Source: Bacteroidales bacterium (GTDB lineage Bacteria; Bacteroidota; Bacteroidia; Bacteroidales; P3). Taken from it: a stretch of 64,000 bases of DNA. Positions within the stretch are counted from its first letter, which is position 1. Every line of letters begins with the position of its first letter. The notes below the pieces were generated by a model. The model saw only the letters and a program-made list of their open reading frames with translations, did no database searches and was not told the origin of the DNA. Location: positions 1 to 64,000 of the forward strand of contig JAFZPH010000042.1 in the NCBI GenBank assembly GCA_017550405.1. Direction: 5' to 3'. Positions 1 through 7,609 of this stretch are shown here, one piece after another. A program made the translations under genes and the position numbers.

Positions 1-228
1 AACCCCTCGCGTGCGGGGACACGGCTTGTGGTGGAGATAGGGCAGCAGGTGCCGCTGCAAGGCTTGACGTTGACGCTGCATGACGCCGCCGGGCACGAGG
101 TGCTGCGCATGGAGGTGAAGGAACACCGCTTCGCCCTGCCCACGCAAGGTCTGCCCACCGGAGTGTATATGGCGGCACTTGCCTCACCCAAAGGCACCAC
201 GGTCAAGAAGATGGTTGTGGAGAATTGA
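1..228 (+). CDS. T9SS type A sorting-domain protein, C-terminal fragment
   Basis: The reading frame is open from the first base, so the gene begins outside the window and only about 75 C-terminal residues are visible. They match a type IX secretion C-terminal sorting domain: an NPS start, a segment resembling LHDAAGHEVLRMEV, the motif LPTGVYMA, and the ending VKKMVVEN. In this family the domain directs export across the outer membrane through the Por secretion system and is then removed or linked to lipopolysaccharide. The function of the missing N-terminal part cannot be told. Confidence 0.85.
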   Translation, partial: NPSRAGTRLVVEIGQQVPLQGLTLTLHDAAGHEVLRMEVKEHRFALPTQGLPTGVYMAALASPKGTTVKKMVVEN

Positions 229-263
229 AAGTTGGCAACTTATAATAATTCATTGCAAGGCAA

Positions 264-309
264 TGATAATTAATGTTCTTTTAAAAACATAAACTATCAT
301 TAATTATCA
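264..309. repeat. 12-bp AT-rich inverted repeat
   Basis: TGATAATTAATG at 264-275 is the exact reverse complement of CATTAATTATCA at 298-309. A similar arm (TATTAATTATCAT) recurs at about 353-365, and CATTGcaaggCAATG forms a small hairpin just before, at 251-265. It lies 35 bases after the stop of the preceding gene, so it may act as a transcription terminator. There is no clean T-run, so this is uncertain. Confidence 0.45.
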
Positions 310-476
310 CTAATACTTGATAAATACAAGGCAATTCGTGTTTAATAGTCAGTATTAATTATCATGAAGGCTCCTTTCTGGTGCATTTTTAGAGGTTACC
401 AATTAAAAATTGAAAAATGAAAGTTGGATGCTGGCGCGGTTTGCCGGCATCCTTTGTTGATGGATGCTTGGGAAGC

Positions 477-676
477 GAGTGCAGAGAAAGCTTGCTTTCT
501 TTGACGAGCCATAGCAACGTCAACGAAGTTAAGACGTAGCGGGCTACGGCGAGACAGGGATGTGGACAAGATGCCGAACGTTGCGGAAAATAACGTCGCG
601 ACCGAATGAGAGCAACGTTATTTTCGAGAGCAGAGGAAGCTTGCTTGCTCTGCCGAGCCCAAGTAACGTCATGGGA
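477..676. repeat. Imperfect 50-bp direct repeat with hairpins
   Basis: Two copies of a roughly 50-bp sequence start at 477 and 625. Both follow the pattern CGAGwGCAGAGrAAGCTTGC, then a CT-rich stretch, then CGAGCC and AAGTAACGTC or a variant. Each copy can fold around GAAGCTTGCTT-type palindromes; the second pairs GCAGAG with CTCTGC. Between them AAAATAACGT (588-597) pairs with ACGTTATTTT (615-624). A 103-codon minus-strand frame crosses this block but has no coding character. The block is probably a non-coding repeat element or mobile-element remnant. Confidence 0.5.
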
Positions 677-734
677 CATAAAGAAATGCTGATGTGGCAT
701 AAACAGACCTGAAAGGGCAGGATGAATAATAAAA

Positions 735-760
735 GTCGGCCTAATGACCGATTTGGGTTA
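735..760 (-). repeat. Intergenic ATCGGTCATTAGGCCGAC motif, copy 1
   Basis: The plus strand reads GTCGGCCTAATGACCGAT followed by TTGGGTTA. This is one of five copies of the same roughly 25-bp motif in the window; the others lie near 33949, 34494, 47316 and 51262. The 30 bases before it (CAGACCTGAAA and onward) also match the flank of the copy at 51262, so the repeated unit is longer than the core. This is the only copy not close behind a gene end. Confidence 0.55.
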
Positions 761-832
761 AATATCGGTATTTATACTAAGGGGGTGGCAGGGTTACGGA
801 AAATTCGTGTTCAGGTCTAAAAAAAGAGTGTG

Positions 833-840
833 TACTTTTG
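833..840 (+). promoter_or_regulatory. Bacteroidetes -7 box for ackA
   Basis: TACTTTTG matches the TAnnTTTG element recognised by the Bacteroidetes primary sigma factor. It lies 80 bases before the acetate kinase start, giving a leader of roughly 70 nt. Confidence 0.65.
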
Positions 841-919
841 CAGCGGATTTGTAAATAATCGGGAGGGGCACAATAAAGGATGCTTTTCCCCGTTATTTAG
901 GGAAAATTATGTTTAGGCC

Positions 920-2119
920 ATGAAGATTTTAGTACTCAATTGTGGTAGTTCATCGCTTAAGTATCAGTTGATTGATGTGGATACCCAGGCAGTCCTGACC
1001 AAGGGTCTACTGGAACGCATCGGCTTGGCGAGCGGTATTTTTTCTTACACCTGCAAGGGCGAGAAGCATGTGACCGAATGTCCCATTCCCTCACATACCG
1101 AGGGTCTGCAAATGGTAATGAATGCACTGCTGGATCCCGTGACGGGTGTGATTGGCTCCATTCAGGAAGTTTCGGCTGTGGGACACCGCTTTGCCCACGG
1201 AGGAGAGTTTTTCAGCCATAGTGTGCTCATCACCCCGCAGGTGCTGGAGCAGGCCCGTTCGCTCACCGACCTTGCTCCGCTGCATATTCCCGGCAATATC
1301 ATGGGAGTTGAGGCAATGGCGACAGTGTTGCCCGGTATACCGCAGGTGGCGGTGTTCGACACGGCTTTCAACCTGACGATTGAACCCAAGAACTACCTCT
1401 ACGGCATACCCTATGAGTTTTATGAGCAGTATGGCATTCGTCGCTATGGATTCCATGGCACAAGCCACCGCTTTGTAGCCAAGAAGGGTGCCAAGATGAT
1501 AGGCAAATACTGGAAAGACCTGAAGATTATCACCTGCCATCTGGGCAGTGGCGCCAGTATCTGCGCCATAGACCACGGCAAGAGTGTGAACAACAGCATG
1601 GGCATGACCTCGCTCGAGGGGCTGACCATGGGGTCGCGTTGCGGCGACATAGATGTCGGGGCTTTGCTGTATCTGATGGAGAAGGCCAACCTGAGTGTGC
1701 AGGAGACAAACGACATCTTGTATAAAAAGAGCGGACTGGTGGGTCTGACCGGCGGAGCTCAGGATATGCGCGACATCTGGGCAGGCCGAAACAACGGCGA
1801 CCAACGCTGCATCCATGCCTTCGATGTCTTTGCCCAGCGTTGCAAGAAGTATATCGGAGCTTTCGCGGCACAGATGAACGGCTGCGACCTGTTGGTGTTC
1901 ACCGGTGGCATAGGCGAGAACGCCTGGTTCATGCGCCACGCCATCCTGCAGGATATGGACTGGCTCGGGATAGACATCGATATGGAGCTGAACGACCGCA
2001 CGTCGGGCGAGGATGCTATCATCTCGGTGCCTGGAGCCCGTGTCACCACAGCAGTGGTCACCACCGACGAAGAGCTGGCCATTGCTATCGACACGTACAA
2101 GATTATCACTGCCAAATGA
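920..2119 (+). CDS. ackA: Acetate kinase
   Basis: 399 residues, the usual length for AckA. It catalyses reversible phosphate transfer between ATP and acetate and makes ATP from acetyl phosphate in fermentation. Visible hallmarks are the N-terminal phosphate-binding MKILVLNCGSSSLKY, the GHRFAHGG segment, the YGFHGTSH motif, SMGMTSLEGLTMGSRCGDID and the C-terminal FTGGIGEN. These place it firmly in the acetokinase family (ASKHA fold). The usual partner, phosphotransacetylase, is not adjacent; the next gene downstream, six bases away, is a DUF1905 protein, so the two are probably co-transcribed. A TAnnTTTG promoter lies 80 bases upstream. Confidence 0.97.
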   Translation: MKILVLNCGSSSLKYQLIDVDTQAVLTKGLLERIGLASGIFSYTCKGEKHVTECPIPSHTEGLQMVMNALLDPVTGVIGSIQEVSAVGHRFAHGGEFFSHSVLITPQVLEQARSLTDLAPLHIPGNIMGVEAMATVLPGIPQVAVFDTAFNLTIEPKNYLYGIPYEFYEQYGIRRYGFHGTSHRFVAKKGAKMIGKYWKDLKIITCHLGSGASICAIDHGKSVNNSMGMTSLEGLTMGSRCGDIDVGALLYLMEKANLSVQETNDILYKKSGLVGLTGGAQDMRDIWAGRNNGDQRCIHAFDVFAQRCKKYIGAFAAQMNGCDLLVFTGGIGENAWFMRHAILQDMDWLGIDIDMELNDRTSGEDAIISVPGARVTTAVVTTDEELAIAIDTYKIITAK

Positions 2120-2125
2120 CAGGGT

Positions 2126-2398
2126 ATGTATAGTTTCAGAGCAAGACTCGTGCAGAACACCGGGATGGATGCCGCCTACGTGGTTGTGCCTTATGATTTG
2201 CGGAAGGAGTTCGGCAAAGGAAGGCTGAAGGTATATGCCACCTTCGACGGGGTGCCCTACAACGGTAGCATAGTGAACATGGGAGTGAAGGACCAAGAGG
2301 GCAATATATGCTATATACTCGGGGTGACCAAAGCCATCCGCAAGCAGATAGGAAAGACCTTTGGAGACGAGATAGCGGTGACGTTCAACCCCGCATGA
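2126..2398 (+). CDS. DUF1905 domain protein
   Basis: 90 residues, beginning six bases after the ackA stop, so it is likely translated from the same message. The sequence (FRARLVQNTGMDAAYVVVPYDLRKEFGKGRLKVYATFDGVPYNGSI, quoted in separate parts here: N-terminal FRARL, central VPYDLRKEFGKGR, then GVPYNGSIVNMG and GVTKAIRKQIGKTFGD) matches the small DUF1905 beta-barrel family. The family has no established biochemical role. There are no membrane segments or signal peptide, so it should be cytoplasmic. Confidence 0.8.
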   Translation: MYSFRARLVQNTGMDAAYVVVPYDLRKEFGKGRLKVYATFDGVPYNGSIVNMGVKDQEGNICYILGVTKAIRKQIGKTFGDEIAVTFNPA

Positions 2399-2545
2399 GT
2401 GGCCCCGGCCTCGGCAGTGGTGAGGGATACAAGTTGCATAACTATAGGCGTTAGCATATAGGGCGGTGGCGTTGCGAACGGTCTGTGGTCGGGAAACGGT
2501 TAACATTGATTTGTGAATTATTTCTATTATGTCATTTTTTTTTAG

Positions 2546-2553
2546 TATTTTTG
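2546..2553 (+). promoter_or_regulatory. -7 box directly before the PqqD-like gene
   Basis: TATTTTTG ends only four bases before the ATG at 2558. In Bacteroidetes, transcription begins a few bases after this element, so the message would be leaderless or nearly so if this promoter is used. Confidence 0.55.
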
Positions 2554-2557
2554 CAGC

Positions 2558-2830
2558 ATGAAAATTAATCCTATTTTTAAGGTCCGCAAAGTGGCGGGCG
2601 AGAATATTATCCTGTTGCAGGGTAAGACAAACGGGGACATGACCCGTGTAGTGGCTTTTAATGAGTCGGCATTGCTGATGTGGGATTCCTTGCAGGGCAA
2701 GGACTTCACGGTGGAAGATGCCGCGGCAGTATTGTTGGACAATTACAATGTGGACGAGGCTACCGCGCACGCCGATGCCGCCAAATGGGTGGAGACCATC
2801 CGTGAGAACGGCCTGCTGTTGCCTGAATAA
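2558..2830 (+). CDS. PqqD family protein
   Basis: 90 residues with the PqqD winged-helix pattern: a short N-terminal strand pair (KVAGENIILLQGK), an FNESALLMWDSLQG core (the family's N-x-x-A-x-x-hydrophobic-W/L segment), then VEDAAAVLLDNYNVDEATAHADAAKWVE and a terminal LLLPE strand. PqqD-like proteins bind leader peptides and present ribosomally made peptides to modifying enzymes. It is followed after 11 bases by an HprK-like kinase, a common pairing in Bacteroidetes and in lasso-peptide-type loci. No precursor peptide was found beside it, so the substrate is unknown. Confidence 0.8.
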   Translation: MKINPIFKVRKVAGENIILLQGKTNGDMTRVVAFNESALLMWDSLQGKDFTVEDAAAVLLDNYNVDEATAHADAAKWVETIRENGLLLPE

Positions 2831-2841
2831 AGAAGTGCGAC

Positions 2842-3723
2842 ATGGCAGACAGAATCTCATTCTTGATAGCTGGACACAAGTTCCGCGTAGTAGGCGACAA
2901 CGAGGCGGCCATGTTGAGGACGATGCCGGGCTTCCCGGTGTTCGTCTCCGACTATGACGAGCCGGAATGGCAAGTGGTGTTCGACCAGCCCCTGAAGAAG
3001 CCCGAGCACTGGCATGTGCTGTATGACTTTATCTTCGAGGCCGACATCATGTCGTGCAAGTTTGCCAAGACCAGCGAGGCCTATTATTTCACCATGGAAC
3101 CCTACGACGGGGTTACCCCTCACCTGCTGATGCGCTACGTGAAGGGGAGCAATGTGGTGGAAGCCACCCATGGTGGTGATATGGACATGCTGCGCTTTGC
3201 CTTATGGATGGCATTGGCCATGCTCTCCCTACCCAGCAAAATGACACTGGTCCACTCCTCCACGATTGTCCATCAGGGCAAGGCTGTGCTGTTCCTTGGC
3301 GAGTCGGGCACCGGCAAGAGTACGCATACGCGTCTCTGGCTGAAGAGTATCCCGGATGCCCATCTGCTCAACGACGACAGTCCTGTGCTGGCCATGGAGA
3401 ATGGCGAGGCGGTGGTGTATGGCTCACCCTGGAGCGGCAAGACCCATTGCTACCATCAGTTGCGCTTCCCCCTGGCTGGTGTGGTGAGACTCTCGCAGGC
3501 CCCGTACAACAGCATCCGCCGTCTGAGCGTGGTGGAGTCCTTCTCCGCGTTGCATCCCTCCTGTCCTCCCGCCTTGGCGCAGGACGACATGTTCCAAGAC
3601 TTGATGGTGGATATGCTCTCGGATGTGCTGTCCGTGGTGCCCGTCTTCCATTTGGAATGTCTTCCCGACGAGGATGCCGCCTGGACAAGCCATGATGCCA
3701 TCTTCAAGGCACATAACATGTAG
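2842..3723 (+). CDS. HprK-like P-loop kinase
   Basis: 293 residues. A P-loop GESGTGKST sits at residues 153-161, preceded by LVHSSTIV and KAVLFLG, and followed by the acidic LLNDDSPVL segment and GSPWSGKTH. This order is that of the HPr serine kinase/PEP-carboxykinase-like fold. The N-terminal 150 residues resemble a small beta-rich domain rather than the HprK regulatory domain. Homologues in peptide-modification loci phosphorylate peptide substrates, and the neighbouring PqqD-like gene suggests the same here, but this is inference. No PTS genes are in the window. Confidence 0.75.
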   Translation: MADRISFLIAGHKFRVVGDNEAAMLRTMPGFPVFVSDYDEPEWQVVFDQPLKKPEHWHVLYDFIFEADIMSCKFAKTSEAYYFTMEPYDGVTPHLLMRYVKGSNVVEATHGGDMDMLRFALWMALAMLSLPSKMTLVHSSTIVHQGKAVLFLGESGTGKSTHTRLWLKSIPDAHLLNDDSPVLAMENGEAVVYGSPWSGKTHCYHQLRFPLAGVVRLSQAPYNSIRRLSVVESFSALHPSCPPALAQDDMFQDLMVDMLSDVLSVVPVFHLECLPDEDAAWTSHDAIFKAHNM

Positions 3724-3740
3724 TTGACAATCTTTTTACT

Positions 3741-4550
3741 GTGGTGAGAACAATCCAAATATCATTACCCAACAGCCCCGACAATTTCCTGTTGGTGGAG
3801 ATGTGCGAGCGGCTGAAGGCCGGCCAAACAGTAACCATGCTGTTCGGCGGCGACAGCATGCTGCCCATGATTAACGGCAACGGCGACAAGATCAGGCTCC
3901 GCCCCCTCGATGCCGACGAGAAGTGCATCCCGGGGAAAGTGTATCTTTTCTTCGACGGGAACCACTATATCATCCATCGACTGATGAGGATAAGCAACGG
4001 TGTGTACGATTTCCGGGGCGACAACTGCTACAAGCACGAGCATGTCCATCGCCAGGATGTGCTTGCACAGCTGATGACCGTGATACGTCCCAACGGCGAG
4101 GAGGTGGACTGTGAGGGCGAATGGTGGACAAAACGTTCGCGCAAGGTGGTGCTCCGCCGCACCGTGAAGAACACCGTGGCCAAAGTGGCCAACCGGAAGG
4201 CTCGCAAGCGCTGGGCAGTGCTGTATTTCGTGCTGCTGGCAGTCTTGATGTGGGCTCCCCTCAACGGATTGGGGCTGCCGCTCAACAATTTTATATTCGG
4301 TTTGCGACTGGACCATCTGCTGCACGGCCTGGTGTTTATCCCCTGCGCTTTCTTCTTGATGGATTTCCTCAAGCGGCGCAAACTCTTGATCCTTGTTCTG
4401 GCTTTGGTGATAGGCCTTTTCACCGAATTCGTACAGTATCTGTTGCCCTACCGAGGGTTCGATCTCAATGACCTCGTGGGCAATGGTCTTGGAATCCTTT
4501 TGGGCTGGATTGCTATTATGCCATTCCTGTTGCGTCACCCTAAATATTAA
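3741..4550 (+). CDS. S24/S26 signal-peptidase-like protease fused to VanZ-like membrane domain
   Basis: 269 residues beginning with a GTG (a second GTG follows immediately). The N-terminal half carries GGDSMLPM with the candidate nucleophile Ser39 and YIIHRLM with His79, the Ser/His arrangement of Sec11-type S26 peptidases rather than the Ser/Lys of LepB; RGDNCYKHE follows. Residues from about 150 hold four hydrophobic segments and the VanZ-like pattern (LDHLLHGLVFIP, FTEFVQYLLPYRGFDLNDLVGNGLG). The gene starts 17 bases after the HprK-like kinase and ends 18 bases before a glycosyltransferase. It plausibly cleaves an exported or membrane substrate of this operon; the substrate is not identified. 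Confidence 0.75.
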   Translation: MVRTIQISLPNSPDNFLLVEMCERLKAGQTVTMLFGGDSMLPMINGNGDKIRLRPLDADEKCIPGKVYLFFDGNHYIIHRLMRISNGVYDFRGDNCYKHEHVHRQDVLAQLMTVIRPNGEEVDCEGEWWTKRSRKVVLRRTVKNTVAKVANRKARKRWAVLYFVLLAVLMWAPLNGLGLPLNNFIFGLRLDHLLHGLVFIPCAFFLMDFLKRRKLLILVLALVIGLFTEFVQYLLPYRGFDLNDLVGNGLGILLGWIAIMPFLLRHPKY

Positions 4551-4568
4551 CTATTAGTAACGTTTATT

Positions 4569-5294
4569 ATGTCAGACACACTTGTAATCACTCCGACATA
4601 CAATGAGAAGGAAAATATAGAGAATATCATCCGTAAGGTGTTCTCTCTCGAGAAAGCGTTCGATATGCTGATTATCGAGGACAACTCCCCCGATGGCACT
4701 GCCGACATCGTCAAACGGTTGATGCAGGAGTTCCCCGACAGGCTCTTTATCAAGGAACGTAAAGGCAAGTTGGGGCTCGGCACCGCCTATCTCGATGGTT
4801 TCCGTTGGGGTCTTGAGCACGGCTATGAATACATGATTGAGATGGATGCCGACTTCTCCCACAATCCCGACGACCTGCCAAGGCTCTACGAGGCTTGCTC
4901 TACAGGCAAAGGCGATGTGGTGGTGGGTTCACGTTACGTGGATGGCAAAATCAGCGTTGTGAACTGGCCCATGGGACGACTGATGATGTCCTATTATGCT
5001 TCGGTATACGTTCGTACCATCACCGGCATGAAGGTGATGGACGCCACCGCGGGTTTTGTATGCTATAGCCGCAAGGTCTTGGAGAAGATGAAGTTCGACA
5101 AAGTGAAGTTTGTCGGCTACGCTTTCCAAATCGAGATGAAATATACCGCCACACGGCTGGGCTTCCGCATCTACGAAGTTCCCATCGTCTTCACCGACCG
5201 TGTCCTTGGCACTTCGAAGATGAGCATGAAGATATTCAAAGAGGCCTTCTTCGGAGTGTTCAACCTCCGTTTCCGCAACTGGAAGAATTATTGA
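4569..5294 (+). CDS. Polyprenol monophosphomannose synthase-like glycosyltransferase
   Basis: 241 residues of a family 2 glycosyltransferase of the Dpm1 type. It opens with VITPTYNEKENIENII, then the LIIEDNSPDGTADIV nucleotide-binding loop, the catalytic MDADFSHNPDDLP motif and the VVGSRYVDG segment. The last 30 residues (GTSKMSMKIFKEAFFGV) fit the family. It would transfer a sugar from GDP- or UDP-sugar to polyprenyl phosphate on the inner membrane. No C-terminal membrane helices are present. It ends the run that starts with the PqqD-like gene and is followed by a hairpin. Confidence 0.88.
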   Translation: MSDTLVITPTYNEKENIENIIRKVFSLEKAFDMLIIEDNSPDGTADIVKRLMQEFPDRLFIKERKGKLGLGTAYLDGFRWGLEHGYEYMIEMDADFSHNPDDLPRLYEACSTGKGDVVVGSRYVDGKISVVNWPMGRLMMSYYASVYVRTITGMKVMDATAGFVCYSRKVLEKMKFDKVKFVGYAFQIEMKYTATRLGFRIYEVPIVFTDRVLGTSKMSMKIFKEAFFGVFNLRFRNWKNY

Positions 5295-5329
5295 TTGCGC
5301 GATAGTCCTCTAGGGCATATAGCGCAATC
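5293..5329 (+). terminator. Hairpin after glycosyltransferase
   Basis: GATTGCGC (5293-5300) pairs with GCGCAATC (5322-5329), followed by GTTTATT. The stem overlaps the glycosyltransferase stop codon. The T-run is weak, so termination efficiency is uncertain. Confidence 0.5.
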
Positions 5330-5374
5330 GTTTATTAACACCTTGGCAAATCCAAATTATTGTATCGCTATAAT

Positions 5375-7525
5375 ATGAGAAGAATTATCTTTTTTGCTGC
5401 AGCGTTGATGCTCACCCTCAGCGTGACCGCTCAGAACAAGATGCTCAGCTCCAAGCAGCTGATGACCAGAAGCCTCTACCCCCAGGCCAACATGAGGGGG
5501 TTCCAGTTTGTCGGCAACACCGACCAGATAGCCTATGTGCAGGACACCGTGCTCTACATGGGCAATCCCGGCAAGACCAAAGCTCGGCTCACTCTCGGGG
5601 CGTTGAACAAAGTGCTTGCCGCCTCGGGCGAGGAGTCCCTGCCCTATTTCCCCTACTGCAAAGTACTCAACGACAAAGAACTCCGCTTCAATGCAGCTGG
5701 CAAAGTGTTGCTCTACAACATGGCCAAGAAGACCCTGTCGGTGATGGCCAAATACCCCACGCAGGATGCACAGCATCTCGACATGGAGGAGAACTATTAC
5801 CGTTCGGCCTATACCTTCGGCAACAATCTGTATGTCAAAGACGGTGGCGTTGTCTTCCCCATCGAGTCGCCCGACCAGGACATCGTCTACGGACAGTCCG
5901 TCCATCGCAATGAGTTCGGCATCGAGAAGGGTACCTTCTGGTCTCCCAGAGGCAACTATCTGGCCTTCTACCGCATGGACCAGTCCATGGTGACCGACTA
6001 CCCCATGGTGAACACCACCGCCCGCATCGCCCGCGAACAGCCTTTCAAATACCCCATGGCCGGCATGAAGAGCCACGAGGTTACCGTAGGTATCTATGAC
6101 GCGTCCCAACGTTCAGTCCTTTATCTCGACACCCGTCGCGACGAATCCTCTGTCGCCGAACGCGAGAACTACCTCACCAACATCAGCTGGGACCCCAACG
6201 AGGTCTATCTCTATATCGCCAAAGTCAACCGCGAGCAGAACCGCATGTGGCTTGAGCGTTATTATGTGGCCGACGGTGAGTTCGACACTGTCCTCTTTGT
6301 CGAATCCAACAACCGCTATGTCGAGCCCTGCGACCCCATGACCTTCGTCCCCGGCCACCCCGACCAGTTCCTCTGGTTCAGCCTCCGCGACGGATACAAG
6401 CACCTCTACCTCTACAACACCGACGGCCAGATGCTCCGCCAGGTGACCAAGGGTAACTACGAGGTGCAAGGCATTATCGGCTTCGATGCCAAGGGCGAGA
6501 ATGTCTTCGTCTACGCCAACAAAGAGAGTGCCATAGGTCTTGCTGCCTACCGCGTCAACCTCGCCACTGGCAATATGGCCCTCCTCACTCCTGCCAAGGG
6601 TACCCATTCGGTTATCGTCAACAGCAAGGGCACCATGCTCATCGACGCTTACAGCAGTGTGGAGAATCCCGGCTGCGCCCAAGTCATCGACATCAAGAAA
6701 GGCAAGCCCGTCGCCACACTCTATCAGCTGGACAACCCTCTGGCCGATTATGCCATGCCCGGCATTGAGATGGGCACCATCAAAGCTGCCGACGGCGTTA
6801 CAGACCTCTACTATCGTCTTATCACGCCCCCCAATATGAAACCCGGCGAGAAATACCCCACGCTGGTGTATGTTTACGGTGGCCCTCACAGCCAGCTGGT
6901 GACCGACACATGGCTGGGTGGCGGCAACCTCTACTTCCTCTTCCTTGCTCAGCAGGGCTATGTAGTCTTCACCGTCGACAACCGCGGTACCGACAACCGT
7001 GGCTTCGAGTTCGAGAGCTGCACCCACCGTCAGCTCGGCACCATCGAGATGGCCGACCAGATGGAAGGTGTCAAGTTCCTGCAGTCCCTGCCCTATGTCG
7101 ACAAGAACCGCATGGGTGTGGAAGGATGGAGCTTCGGCGGCTTCATGACTATCACCATGAAACTGGCTCACCCCGAGGTGTTTAAGGTGGGTTGCGCCGG
7201 TGGCCCCGTCATCGACTGGAAGTGGTACGAAATCATGTACGGCGAGCGCTATATGGATATGCCCCAGGAGAACCCCGAAGGCTATGCCAACAACTCCCTC
7301 CTGGCCAAAGCCAAAGACCTCCAAGGCCGCCTGTTGGTCATCCACGGTGCCGAGGACAATACCGTTGTGTGGCAGCATAGTATCGAGTTCATCGACGCCT
7401 GCATCAAAGCCGGCAAGCGGGTCGACTACTTCATCTACCCCCACCACGAGCACAATGTCCGCGGCTACGACCGCATCCATCTCTACGAGAAGATGTTCGA
7501 CTACTACGAGACATTCCTGAAATAG
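5375..7525 (+). CDS. S9 family dipeptidyl peptidase (DPP-IV-like)
   Basis: 716 residues from the ATG at 5375. An in-frame ATG at 5360 would put five residues before the signal peptide, so the later start is chosen: MRRIIFF, a hydrophobic core, and cleavage after SVTAQ. Residues 30-480 form the beta-propeller domain. The C-terminal hydrolase has GWSFGGFM with Ser586, HGAEDNTV with Asp661 and YPHHEHN with His693, the S9B triad. Such enzymes remove X-Pro or X-Ala dipeptides from peptides in the periplasm and suit an asaccharolytic or protein-using life style. A good terminator follows at 7546. Confidence 0.93.
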   Translation: MRRIIFFAAALMLTLSVTAQNKMLSSKQLMTRSLYPQANMRGFQFVGNTDQIAYVQDTVLYMGNPGKTKARLTLGALNKVLAASGEESLPYFPYCKVLNDKELRFNAAGKVLLYNMAKKTLSVMAKYPTQDAQHLDMEENYYRSAYTFGNNLYVKDGGVVFPIESPDQDIVYGQSVHRNEFGIEKGTFWSPRGNYLAFYRMDQSMVTDYPMVNTTARIAREQPFKYPMAGMKSHEVTVGIYDASQRSVLYLDTRRDESSVAERENYLTNISWDPNEVYLYIAKVNREQNRMWLERYYVADGEFDTVLFVESNNRYVEPCDPMTFVPGHPDQFLWFSLRDGYKHLYLYNTDGQMLRQVTKGNYEVQGIIGFDAKGENVFVYANKESAIGLAAYRVNLATGNMALLTPAKGTHSVIVNSKGTMLIDAYSSVENPGCAQVIDIKKGKPVATLYQLDNPLADYAMPGIEMGTIKAADGVTDLYYRLITPPNMKPGEKYPTLVYVYGGPHSQLVTDTWLGGGNLYFLFLAQQGYVVFTVDNRGTDNRGFEFESCTHRQLGTIEMADQMEGVKFLQSLPYVDKNRMGVEGWSFGGFMTITMKLAHPEVFKVGCAGGPVIDWKWYEIMYGERYMDMPQENPEGYANNSLLAKAKDLQGRLLVIHGAEDNTVVWQHSIEFIDACIKAGKRVDYFIYPHHEHNVRGYDRIHLYEKMFDYYETFLK

Positions 7526-7545
7526 GTTTTTGTTTACATGACAGT

Positions 7546-7581
7546 GCAGAGGTGACGCATTTTGTCGCCTCTGCTTTTTTT
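7546..7581 (+). terminator. Rho-independent terminator of the S9 peptidase gene
   Basis: GCAGAGGTGAC pairs with GTCGCCTCTGC (one G-T pair) and is followed by seven T. It separates this gene from the convergent ATPase gene. Confidence 0.85.
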
Positions 7582-7609
7582 GTACTAAAGAAAAAAATTG
7601 TGATCTTTG

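Noticed and set aside
389-700. Minus-strand frame of 103 codons upstream of ackA
   Set aside because: It overlaps hairpin-forming direct repeats and has no domain or plausible start context; treated as a repeat element.
1091-2860. Minus-strand open frame of 589 codons over ackA
   Set aside because: His/Val-rich shadow of acetate kinase, DUF1905 and PqqD-like genes, all clearly coding on the plus strand.
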